Source of the DNA: Terriglobales bacterium
GTDB taxonomy: Bacteria > Acidobacteriota > Terriglobia > Terriglobales > Acidobacteriaceae
NCBI GenBank assembly: GCA_025934735.1
Contig: JAICWP010000002.1
Location: 248,001 to 312,000, forward strand
Direction: 5' to 3'
DNA length: 64,000 nucleotides
In this document: positions 26,273 to 33,583 of the stretch, piece after piece
Position numbering within the stretch: the stretch's first letter is position 1
Layout: the number at the start of each line of letters is the position of its first letter
Position numbers and translations under genes: made by a program
The notes under the pieces: model-generated
Database searches by the model: none
Told to the model about the DNA's origin: nothing
The model's input: only the letters and a program-made list of their open reading frames with translations

Positions 26273-26312
26273 AGCTGACTGGCTCAGAGTAGTCAGCTAG
26301 TAAGCCAGGCAG
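26273..26312. repeat. short repeat AGCTAGTAAGCCAGGCAGC behind a VWFA gene
   Basis: The words ATAGCTGACTGGCTC and AGTCAGCTAGTAAGCCAGGC make a local dyad directly behind the stop of the VWFA gene at 26313. It is a diverged copy of the element at 18341-18379, which also abuts a stop codon of a minus-strand gene. Confidence 0.6.
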
Positions 26313-27536
26313 CTATTGGTTGGGGGCGTAATATCCGCGGCGGGCGCGCACGTGCATATCTTTGTGTTTCTCGGCCACGATCTCAATCGCATGGTAGGCG
26401 CCATCGCGTTTGAAACCAGTCGGGCGGTAAGAAAGCGCGTATTGGCTGCGCAGTTCATCCTGAATTTGGGTGAAGGCGTCGGCCACGTCCTCCACCTTGA
26501 AGGGAAAGAAAGCGCGGCCCCCGGTGGCATCGGCGATGCGTTCCAGCACCTTGTCACCATGGCTCTTCATGCCGCTGATGTTGGTGCTGATGGTGTAAAC
26601 GATCACTTCCGCGCGCTGCGCCATCTCGATGGCTTCTTCCCGCGTAACGTGGCTCTGGTTGTCCTCGCCGTCGGTGAGGAGAATCACGGCCCGGCGCACC
26701 GATCCCGCGTCTTTCGCCTTGGCTAATTTGTCACGGCAGGCGTAGTAAAGCGCGTCGTACATGGCGGTGCCCCCGCCGGGACGCAGCATGCGCACACCCT
26801 TGGAGAGCGCTTCGGTGTTATCGGTGAAGTCCTGGGTGACTTCGGGCGTGGTGTCGAAGCCGATGGTAAAGGCCTTGTCGAAATTCGGCCGCACGATCTG
26901 GTTGAGGAACTCGATGGCCGCCGCCTGCTCGAACTTGAAGCGGTCGCGTACCGAGTTGCTGGCGTCAATCAGCAGGCCCACGCGCAGCGGCAGGTTGGAT
27001 TCGCTGCTGAAGCTCACCACCTGGGCTTGCGGCTGCCTGTCGTCCAGCACGCGAAAATCATTCTTCGCCAAATTCTTCACGTAGCGGCCGTGCTTGTCGG
27101 TCACGGTGAAGATTACGTTCACTTCATCCACCCGCTTGCGAATGGTGGTGAGCGGTGTCTCTTCAGTGCTGGGCGGCGTGGCTTTCGCGGGGGGTGGTGG
27201 CGCCGGGGCAGCTGCTGGTTCGGCAGGCGGCGGAACCGGTTGGGCGTTTACCGTTTCGGGCTGTTCCGCGCTGGGATCGCTGGCGGGAGCTGCTGCTGGG
27301 GCGCTTGGATTTGCTGGTTGCGGTGAATGGGCTGGAGGCGCCGAATTATTTGCCGCCGCCTTGGCGCGCTGCATTTCCTGCAGCTTCACCGCCGACGGCG
27401 CCGACGGCAAATTGTCCTGCTTGCTCTGGCTGGTGTCCTGATTACTAGTGCCCTGGTTAGAGGTTTGCGTCTGTCCCACAGCCCAAGGCAGCAGAAGGAG
27501 CATCCCAGCCGTTAAAACGATGGCCCTGCTTCTCAT
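26313..27536 (-). CDS. exported VWFA-related protein (copy 3)
   Basis: A secreted VWA protein of 407 residues with signal peptide VLTAGMLLLLPWAVGQTQ. A low-complexity Gln/Ser/Ala/Pro stretch contains DNLPSAPSAVKLQEM and a Pro-rich run (residues about 60-120). The family segments EVNVIFTVTDKHGRYVKN and NDFRVLDDRQPQAQVVSFS precede the VWA domain, whose MIDAS is intact (LIDASNSV and ILLTDGEDNQS). The tail RSQYALSYRPTGFKRDG and HVRARRGYYAPNQ is typical. The start ATG overlaps the rluD stop by four bases (ATGA), so it is translationally coupled to rluD, an unusual partner for an exported protein. Confidence 0.9.
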   Translation of the reverse strand: MRSRAIVLTAGMLLLLPWAVGQTQTSNQGTSNQDTSQSKQDNLPSAPSAVKLQEMQRAKAAANNSAPPAHSPQPANPSAPAAAPASDPSAEQPETVNAQPVPPPAEPAAAPAPPPPAKATPPSTEETPLTTIRKRVDEVNVIFTVTDKHGRYVKNLAKNDFRVLDDRQPQAQVVSFSSESNLPLRVGLLIDASNSVRDRFKFEQAAAIEFLNQIVRPNFDKAFTIGFDTTPEVTQDFTDNTEALSKGVRMLRPGGGTAMYDALYYACRDKLAKAKDAGSVRRAVILLTDGEDNQSHVTREEAIEMAQRAEVIVYTISTNISGMKSHGDKVLERIADATGGRAFFPFKVEDVADAFTQIQDELRSQYALSYRPTGFKRDGAYHAIEIVAEKHKDMHVRARRGYYAPNQ

Positions 27537-28546
27537 CCTGACTTTCCATTATAGCCGCTGGAATGGCCCATCTGGACGAGGAAATCCTGCAACTCCGGAG
27601 GCAGAGGGCGGGAAAACGCCAGCCTCTCTCCCTTTCGCGGGTGGGCAAACTCTATCGCTGCGGCATGAAGAAAGTTCCTGGGCAGAGACAAAGGTTGAAT
27701 GTCTCCTCCTCCCTTTCCCGGCTGGATCTCCCGCGGAGCGCCATAGAGCGTGTCGCCCACCACGGGGTGGCCGAGCGACGCCAGGTGCACCCGGATCTGG
27801 TGGGTCCGCCCGGTGTCAATCTTCAACTCGAGCAGGGAAAATTTGCCCCAGGGCGTCTGCAGGCGCTCCATCACCCGGTAATGGGTGACCGCCTCGCGCC
27901 CCCCGCTGCGCCGCGTGGTCATGCGCGTGCGGCGGATGCGGTCGCGGCTGATGGCGCTGCTGATGGTTCCAGATTCCTGCTTGAGCCACCCGTGGACCAG
28001 CGCGATGTACTGCTTCCGCACCTCGCGGCGGGAAAACTGTTCTCCCAGGCGGCGATGTGCCAGATCGTTCTTGGCGACGATAATCAGGCCGCTGGTGGCC
28101 CGGTCCAAACGATGCACAATGCCTGGCCGCAGCTCGCCGCCGGCTTGCGAAAGAGCCGCGAAGCGGTGCAGCAGCGCGTTCACCAGCGTGCCACGGTTGC
28201 GCTCGTCCTCCGTCGCTCCGGCACCGGCGTGCACCATCATGCCCGCTGGCTTGTTGATGACCGCCAGGTCGTCATCTTCATAAACCACGTCCAGGGGAAT
28301 TTCTTCCGCAATGGCGCGCAGGGGCGGCGCCGCCGGTGACCCCAGCACGCGCACCTGCTCGCCGCCCTTCAATTTGAGCGAAGCTTTGGGAGCGCCTTCG
28401 TTGACCAACACCTTGCCTTCGCTGATGAGCTGCTGCACCCGCGCGCGGCTCACCTCCGGCAGTTGCGCCACCAGGAATTGGTCCAGGCGCTGCCCCGCGT
28501 GTTCGGGCGTGACCGCGAATGTGCTGGTTTCGATGCCGCTCGACAT
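27533..28546 (-). CDS. rluD: RluA-family 23S rRNA/tRNA pseudouridine synthase
   Basis: A 337-residue RNA pseudouridine synthase. An N-terminal S4 RNA-binding domain (GQRLDQFLVAQLPEVSRARV) is followed by the catalytic domain with the RluA signature HRLDRATSGLIIVAKN, whose Asp is the nucleophile. Later motifs are RKQYIALVHG, EAVTHYRVMERL, ELKIDTGRTHQIRVHLA and GHPVVGDTLYG. The S4 domain and length match RluD, which modifies helix 69 of 23S rRNA, better than RluA. The gene is the third of lgt / response regulator / rluD / VWFA on the minus strand, with a 54-bp gap from the response regulator. Confidence 0.92.
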   Translation of the reverse strand: MSSGIETSTFAVTPEHAGQRLDQFLVAQLPEVSRARVQQLISEGKVLVNEGAPKASLKLKGGEQVRVLGSPAAPPLRAIAEEIPLDVVYEDDDLAVINKPAGMMVHAGAGATEDERNRGTLVNALLHRFAALSQAGGELRPGIVHRLDRATSGLIIVAKNDLAHRRLGEQFSRREVRKQYIALVHGWLKQESGTISSAISRDRIRRTRMTTRRSGGREAVTHYRVMERLQTPWGKFSLLELKIDTGRTHQIRVHLASLGHPVVGDTLYGAPREIQPGKGGGDIQPLSLPRNFLHAAAIEFAHPRKGERLAFSRPLPPELQDFLVQMGHSSGYNGKSG

Positions 28547-28600
28547 CTCCGCATCATTCTCGCACGCCGGAAGAATCGCCTGCGGTGGCAGGTCCGGCGA

Positions 28601-28987
28601 TTAGCTGGTCGCGGTGAGACTGTCGCTGTCTTTAAGGATTTGAGCCACTCTTTGCAGGAGGGTGGTGGGATGCACTGGTTTGGCCAGCAACTCGAACCTG
28701 TGGCCCTCCTGGCGCGCCGATTCCAGCATGTCAGCAGTGGCGGCTTGCCCCGAGATCAGCAGGATGGCACAGCCGGGAAATTCCTGGCGAATAGCAATCG
28801 CCATCTCGATGCCGCTCATGCCCGGCATCACCACATCGGTCAGCACCAGGTCGGGATGGAATTCGCGGCAGCGCGCCAGTCCGCTGTCCCCGTCGTAGGC
28901 GGCTGCCGTCTCATACCCTTGCCCCTGCAAAATAAGAGCTGAGGTATCAGCAATCCGTCGTTCATCGTCCACGATGAGAATGCGCAT
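28601..28987 (-). CDS. single-domain response regulator (receiver only)
   Basis: A 128-residue CheY-like receiver without an output domain. It has the acidic pair Asp7 and Asp8 (ILIVDDE), phosphoacceptor Asp51 (LVLTDVVMPGMSG), Ser79 (LLISGQA) and Lys103 (LLAKPVHP). No histidine kinase is adjacent, so it is an orphan that must receive phosphate from elsewhere. The start at 28987 gives the exact family N-terminus; the frame is open upstream into the lgt gene. It lies 11 bp downstream of lgt and is probably co-transcribed with it. Confidence 0.9.
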   Translation of the reverse strand: MRILIVDDERRIADTSALILQGQGYETAAAYDGDSGLARCREFHPDLVLTDVVMPGMSGIEMAIAIRQEFPGCAILLISGQAATADMLESARQEGHRFELLAKPVHPTTLLQRVAQILKDSDSLTATS

Positions 28988-28998
28988 GTTGCATCCGC

Positions 28999-29805
28999 TT
29001 AGCGCGTTGCGCCGGCAACCACGGTGCGGCGGGCGGTGCCGCGCCGCAGCCACAGCGCGCCCCCGGCGATCACCAGCAGGATGGAAATGAACTGGGTGCC
29101 GCTCATGGCCCCGCCGAACATCACGCCCCGTCCGGGGTCGTCGCGGATGAACTCCAGGAAATAACGGGCAAAGCCGTAAAGGAACATGTAGGCGCCGATA
29201 ACCTGCCCGTCGAATTTCTTGTTGCGGATCAGCCAGTACAAGATGAAAAAGTTCACCAACTCCACCGCTGACTCAAACAACTGTGTGGGCTCCAGTGCCA
29301 CTCCCAGCGGCGTTCCTACCCAGGCGTGGGACAATGGGTTATTGAAGGTTACGCCCCAGAAGTGGCTGGTGGGCTTGCCCCAGCAGCAGCCGGCGGCAAA
29401 GCAGCCCAGCCGGCCGATGGAATGCCCCAGCGCCAGGCCGGGAGCAAAACTGTCGCAAGTGGCCAGCGCCGGCATGCGATGTTTGCGGATGTACCAGGCG
29501 GCCGCCAGCAGAGCGGCCAAGAACCCGCCGGAAAATACTCCCCCAGCTTGCAACGTGCCCAGGCTGAAAATCTCGCCGGGATGAGAGGTGTAGTAACCAA
29601 GATCCACGAGGATCATCAGGACCTTGGCGCCGATGATTCCGCTGAGCACCACCAGGATCCCCAGGTTCCAGGTTTTCTCCGCGTCAATGCCCTGACGCTG
29701 GGCCATGCGCACGCTCACCCAAAGTCCGACCAGGACACCGGTTGCGACCAGCAGGCCATAGGTAGGCAGGCTGAAATTGCCGAGCTGAAAAAGTCGTGGG
29801 AACAC
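28999..29805 (-). CDS. lgt: prolipoprotein diacylglyceryl transferase
   Basis: Lgt transfers the diacylglyceryl group of phosphatidylglycerol to the lipobox Cys of prolipoproteins in the inner membrane, the first step of lipoprotein maturation. The 268-residue protein has about seven hydrophobic segments and the family sites: TYGLLVATGVLVGLW, the loop TLQAGGVFSGG, the signature HSIGRLGCFAAGCCWG, and EPTQLFES. The start is GTG at 29805. It leads the string lgt / receiver / rluD / VWFA, and no lsp or lnt is seen. Confidence 0.96.
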   Translation of the reverse strand: MFPRLFQLGNFSLPTYGLLVATGVLVGLWVSVRMAQRQGIDAEKTWNLGILVVLSGIIGAKVLMILVDLGYYTSHPGEIFSLGTLQAGGVFSGGFLAALLAAAWYIRKHRMPALATCDSFAPGLALGHSIGRLGCFAAGCCWGKPTSHFWGVTFNNPLSHAWVGTPLGVALEPTQLFESAVELVNFFILYWLIRNKKFDGQVIGAYMFLYGFARYFLEFIRDDPGRGVMFGGAMSGTQFISILLVIAGGALWLRRGTARRTVVAGATR

Positions 29806-30354
29806 TGTTTCAATTATAGATGCTCAGAAGCCCGGGAGGATTTTGAGATTTACGATCTTGATTGACGATTGAAGAGCAGGTCCCTGCGCGCTAAAGGGCC
29901 TCAGAATGACATTCTCACGAGGGCAGGGCCATTGACGCTCGAACGTCAGGACTCGAGCAGAAAGCGTAAAGCCGACCCACTGAGCCGTGTGGCGGGCCGA
30001 GAATGAACCCGTCTCAGGACGGTGGGAACCCGCCGCGACCCGTTAGGCATCTCCGCGTGGCGGAGCATCGCGCACAGGATCGTTAGCCGAGTCGAGCTCC
30101 CTTCATTCAGCTGTTGGTTCAAAAAACGGTTACCGCCTTCACCAACTTGGCAGGCCGGCTTACGGGATTAATGCTAGGCAAAAGCGGAGTGGATGGCAAG
30201 CTGCCGAAGGTAAATAGTTGGTACTCAGCTTGCGAGCTGCCGGATAGCAGCTTTCGTGCAGAGTTCATCAGGGGAGGCCAGGGGCCACCCGGCATCGTTT
30301 GCCGGGCGCGAAGCGGCTCGGATAAGGATAGGCACCCCGGACCGCCGGTTCGGG
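29806..30354. other. 549-bp structured gap behind zapA, candidate non-coding RNA
   Basis: No protein gene is seen. The region has strong dyads: CCGTC-TCAG-GACGG at 30009-30022 nested in GGCGGG..CCCGCC (29991-30034), CTCCGC-GTG-GCGGAG at 30051-30065, and CCCGGCA-TCGTT-TGCCGGG at 30288-30306. In several bacterial groups 6S RNA (ssrS) lies directly downstream of zapA, so a minus-strand 6S RNA is plausible, but I cannot align either half to the 6S consensus with confidence. RNase P and 4.5S RNA signatures were looked for and not found. GAATGACATTCTCA near 29903 resembles a dispersed repeat word. Confidence 0.35.
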
Positions 30355-30705
30355 TTAAGCCGAACGCTCGCCGACGCGGCGTTTATCTTCCACCAGCATT
30401 TCGTCCAGCACTCCGGCCAGGCGCTGCGCCCGCACCGCGTAATCGTTGATGCCGCCATTTTCCAGCTTGCGCTTCATCAGGTGGTATTCATCGGCGATAT
30501 TCAAAGCGGCGAGCACCGCCAGCCGCAGCGAGTCCACGGTGGAGGTCTGCTCGGCGACCAGCCGCATCTTGGTGTCCACAAACTCCGCCAGCCGGCGGAT
30601 GTACTCGGGATCGGTGCCGCGCAGGTTGTAGGCCTGATCGAAAATTTCCACCCGCACGCTGTTGGTGACCGGGGCTACCGCCTGCTCTTTGGCCGCAGCT
30701 TGCAT
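30355..30705 (-). CDS. zapA: cell division protein ZapA
   Basis: ZapA bundles FtsZ filaments and stabilises the Z-ring. The 116-residue protein has the compact alpha/beta head (SVRVEIFDQAYNLRGTDPEY, RRLAEFVDTKMR) and the long C-terminal helix (VDSLRLAVLAALNIADEYHL, then KRKLENGG) that forms the dimer coiled coil. The start at 30705 has GGAGGAG seven bases upstream. It follows the ZapB-like gene by 31 bp, forming a two-gene division unit. Confidence 0.92.
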   Translation of the reverse strand: MQAAAKEQAVAPVTNSVRVEIFDQAYNLRGTDPEYIRRLAEFVDTKMRLVAEQTSTVDSLRLAVLAALNIADEYHLMKRKLENGGINDYAVRAQRLAGVLDEMLVEDKRRVGERSA

Positions 30706-30736
30706 GCTCAACTCCTCCTGCTTGCGATGTCCGCGC

Positions 30737-31024
30737 CTAGTCGGCGGCGGCCTCTTCGGCCAGGGCCTCGATCTGGCGCAGCATGTTTTCGACCCGGGTG
30801 CGGACCTCCTCGCGCTCCCGCTTGAGGGCGACCGCTTCCCGCCTGAGCTGTTCAACCTCTTCTTCACGTTCTTCCAGTTGTTGGCGCAGGCGCTGGATAT
30901 CGCGCTCCGCCACGGACCTGGCCTCACGCGCGCTCTTGTACAGGTCAATAGTGCGATAGACCTTCTCTTCCAGCACGCTAAATTCGTCGGTAGGAACCTC
31001 GGCTGACAACGCCTTTACGGACAT
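30737..31024 (-). CDS. ZapB-like coiled-coil division protein (probable)
   Basis: A 95-residue protein that is almost entirely one coiled coil: heptads run from VLEEKVYRTIDLYKS through RQQLEEREEEVEQLRREA to VRTRVENMLRQIEALAEEA. Its size, coiled-coil content and place in front of zapA match the ZapB-type partner of ZapA. Sequence similarity in such proteins is weak, so the name is held back. It is the first gene of the pair, and pheT lies about 250 bp upstream across a repeat. Confidence 0.7.
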   Translation of the reverse strand: MSVKALSAEVPTDEFSVLEEKVYRTIDLYKSAREARSVAERDIQRLRQQLEEREEEVEQLRREAVALKREREEVRTRVENMLRQIEALAEEAAAD

Positions 31025-31229
31025 GGATGAAACTCATCCTTGAAGATTTTTGGGTACCTGGGATGCGGGCAGTATACCCCAGTTGCCTGTGGAAACAATC
31101 AATTAGTACGAAGGCCAATCAACAAATAGCAACGCGGAGATGAAGCGGTGGATCAAGTTCGAGTAGCCACTGCCAGCTGCTTTGATAGAGTACGGTTTCA
31201 GCAGCGCCGTTCCAGCGGCAACGAGGTTT

Positions 31230-31260
31230 GTATCAGGGTACGCCTGCAGGCGTGCCGAAG
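31230..31260. repeat. copy of the GTATCAGGG...GTGCCGAAG palindrome
   Basis: GTATCAGGGTACGCC-TGCA-GGCGTGCCGAAG forms a hairpin directly behind the pheT stop codon. It is the second copy of the repeat at 5838-5867, with compensating stem changes that keep the pairing. It may serve as the transcript end of the infC-pheT operon. Confidence 0.75.
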
Positions 31261-31272
31261 TCTGGGAACTCC

Positions 31273-33366
31273 TTACGCCCTTAGCGTTCCTCCCAGCGCC
31301 TGCAGCGCCTGGATGATTTGGCTCGACCAGAGCGCGACCTCATCTTCGCGCAAGGTACGCTCAGAGGACTGGAATGTGGCACGCAGTAGCAGGGAATACC
31401 TGCCCGCAGGAACGGCGCCGCCGCGGAAAATTTCCACCGGCACAAATTTGCGCAGCTCGGCAATGCGCAGCGCTTCCACCGCGCCGCGAATCAGATCGTA
31501 CGTGACCCGGTCTTCAAAGATGAATGAGAAATCGCGCTCCACCGCCGGGTAGCGCGGCAGCGCCTCATAGCGCACCTGCCGTAGCGAGTGCTGATAAAGG
31601 CGGTTGAGATAAATTTCCGCCACGTACACATCCTGGCGCAGCTTTCTTGCCGCCGCGATTTCAGGATGAAGCTGCCCGAAGCGCGCCACGGTGGCGCCGT
31701 CCATCACCGCCCGTGCCGAACGCGCGGGATGGTAGTAGTCGGCGGCGTGCGCGTCGTAATACAGCGACTGGTGCTCGAATGCGGCCAGCAGCGTCTCCAC
31801 GTCTCCCTTCAAATCGAAGAAGGAGTACGGCCGCGCCGGGCGGTGCAGGTTCGCAGGTTCCGCGTTACCCGTTACCCCCAGGCACAGCTGCTTGTGTTCA
31901 TCCACGCGCGCACCCGACAGCTCGAAGACATCTCCCGTCTCGAACAGGCGCACGTTATCGTTTCCCCGGTTCAGGTTCCAGGCCAGCATCTCCAGCATTC
32001 CCGGCAGCATGGAATTGCGCAGGTAGCGCGCCTCTTCGCTGATGGGGTTTTCCAGTTCCACCGCCGCCGCCGCGGAGAACTGCCGCGCATCTTGCTCGGA
32101 AATGAAAGTCAGCGAGATGGCCTGGTTGTAACCGAGCGCCAGTGCCCGTGATTGCAGGCGGGCATCTTTGGCTGCGTTGGTGTGTTCGATTACGGACCCG
32201 GAGAACGCAGGCAGAGTGTTGGGAAAGCGATTGTAGCCGTGGACGCGGGCAATCTCCTCAATCACATCAATTTCGCGTTCCACATCCAGCCGCCAGCTGG
32301 GAATCTCGATAGTGTAGGTAGCGGCTTCTTCCGCCACTGCGGCGCGCGCCCCGCCTGTGCCCAGAGGGCCGCCCCGGTGTGACACCGCGACCATGGGCCG
32401 TCCGCTAGTGACGCCGAATCCCAGTCGCCGCAGAATGCGCTCAATCTCGGCCTGGTCAATGTCCTCGCCGAGAATGCGCAACACCTCGGCACGGCTGAGC
32501 GGCACCGGGGCGCGGCTGATCCCGCGAGCCACCGCGTCAATCCCTTCGCCCTCCAGCGAGCCGCCGGCGGATTCCAAAATAAGCTGGGCCACTCGGGCGC
32601 AGGCCAGGGAAGTGGCACCGAAGTCGGCGCCGCGCTCGAATCGGTGCGAGGCGTCGGTATGCAGCCCGTGCCGGCGCGAGCTTTTGCGAATGGCGACGGG
32701 ATCGAACCACGCTGATTCGATCAGCACATTCCTGGTCCGCTCCGTAATCATGGTGTCGAAACCGCCCATCACTCCGGCCAGCGCCACGGGGCGATTCGCG
32801 TCGGCGATCACCAGGTCGTCGGGAGAAAGCTTGCGGTCCACGCCGTCCAGTGTCTTCAGGGTTTCGCCTGCGCGGGCGCGGCGCACAATAATTTTGCCGC
32901 CCTGCAGTAAATCGAGATCGAACGCGTGCGTCGGGTGGCCCATCTCCCACAACGTGTAGTTGGAAGCGTCGGCAACATTGTTGATGGCGCGCTGGTCCAC
33001 GCTGGCCAGGCGCTCGGCAACGCGTTTGGGTGAGGCGCCGATCTTCACCCCGCGCACGATCCGCGCGGTGTACCGCGCGCAGCCCTCGGCATCCGCAATT
33101 TCAATGGCAAAGTTCGGCTTGCCCTGCGCCTGGGGCAAAAGCGGTTGAATGGCTTTCAGTGCCGCATCGTAGATAGACGAGCACTCCCGCGCCACCCCGT
33201 AATGATTCATGCAGTCTGGGCGATTCGTGGTGATCTCCATCTCGAAGACCCCGTTCTCCCCAATGGATTCCACCGCCGTGCCCGTGAGCGTGAGCTCCTC
33301 GGCCAGTTTGAGGTCGTCCACCTTCAGGTCAACGAACTCGCGCACCCATGTGGGAGAAATTTTCAT
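31273..33366 (-). CDS. pheT: phenylalanine-tRNA ligase beta subunit lacking the EMAP-like domain
   Basis: PheT forms the alpha2-beta2 PheRS with PheS and carries the editing site. At 697 residues it is about 100 shorter than E. coli PheT (795). The start MKISPTWVREFVDLKVDD is B1, but after TLTGTAVESIGENG it jumps directly to FEMEITTNRPDCMNHYGVAR; the EMAP/OB-fold tRNA-binding domain that should lie between is missing. The B3/B4 editing region, B5 domain and the C-terminal FDX-ACB anticodon-binding domain (RYPAVERDFSFIFEDRV to TLREDEVALWSSQI) are present. The last gene of infC-rpmI-rplT-pheS-pheT. Confidence 0.95.
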   Translation of the reverse strand: MKISPTWVREFVDLKVDDLKLAEELTLTGTAVESIGENGVFEMEITTNRPDCMNHYGVARECSSIYDAALKAIQPLLPQAQGKPNFAIEIADAEGCARYTARIVRGVKIGASPKRVAERLASVDQRAINNVADASNYTLWEMGHPTHAFDLDLLQGGKIIVRRARAGETLKTLDGVDRKLSPDDLVIADANRPVALAGVMGGFDTMITERTRNVLIESAWFDPVAIRKSSRRHGLHTDASHRFERGADFGATSLACARVAQLILESAGGSLEGEGIDAVARGISRAPVPLSRAEVLRILGEDIDQAEIERILRRLGFGVTSGRPMVAVSHRGGPLGTGGARAAVAEEAATYTIEIPSWRLDVEREIDVIEEIARVHGYNRFPNTLPAFSGSVIEHTNAAKDARLQSRALALGYNQAISLTFISEQDARQFSAAAAVELENPISEEARYLRNSMLPGMLEMLAWNLNRGNDNVRLFETGDVFELSGARVDEHKQLCLGVTGNAEPANLHRPARPYSFFDLKGDVETLLAAFEHQSLYYDAHAADYYHPARSARAVMDGATVARFGQLHPEIAAARKLRQDVYVAEIYLNRLYQHSLRQVRYEALPRYPAVERDFSFIFEDRVTYDLIRGAVEALRIAELRKFVPVEIFRGGAVPAGRYSLLLRATFQSSERTLREDEVALWSSQIIQALQALGGTLRA

Positions 33367-33421
33367 GACAGCTGCTAGTTTCTAGCTCCGAGCTCCCGCA
33401 AAACCAATATCCAAAGCCAAG

Positions 33422-33583
33422 TTCTACCGCCGAGACGCCGAGCACGCCGAATATTGCGGGTCAATAAAGGTAACTTCAGATTGAAGGTGAAACTCTTTGC
33501 TCCCAATGGCCATTCTGAAATCACAAAATCATCAATTTGGTTTTTCTCCGCGCCCTCTCTGTCTCGGCGGTGGAACTTGGTCT
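33422..33583. repeat. inverted copies of the ACCGCCGAGACGCCGAG word between pheS and pheT
   Basis: TTCTACCGCCGAGACGCCGAG at 33422-33442 and the inverse CTCTGTCTCGGCGGTGGAA near 33557-33575 flank about 110 bases. The whole pheS-pheT gap is made of this element. The same words bracket the alaS-recX gap. Confidence 0.75.

Noticed and set aside
29940-30120. RNase P RNA or 4.5S RNA in the zapA-lgt gap
   Set aside because: The GAGGAAAGTCC core of RNase P and the GGAAGGNAGCA loop of SRP RNA are absent on both strands; only a generic structured-RNA call is kept.
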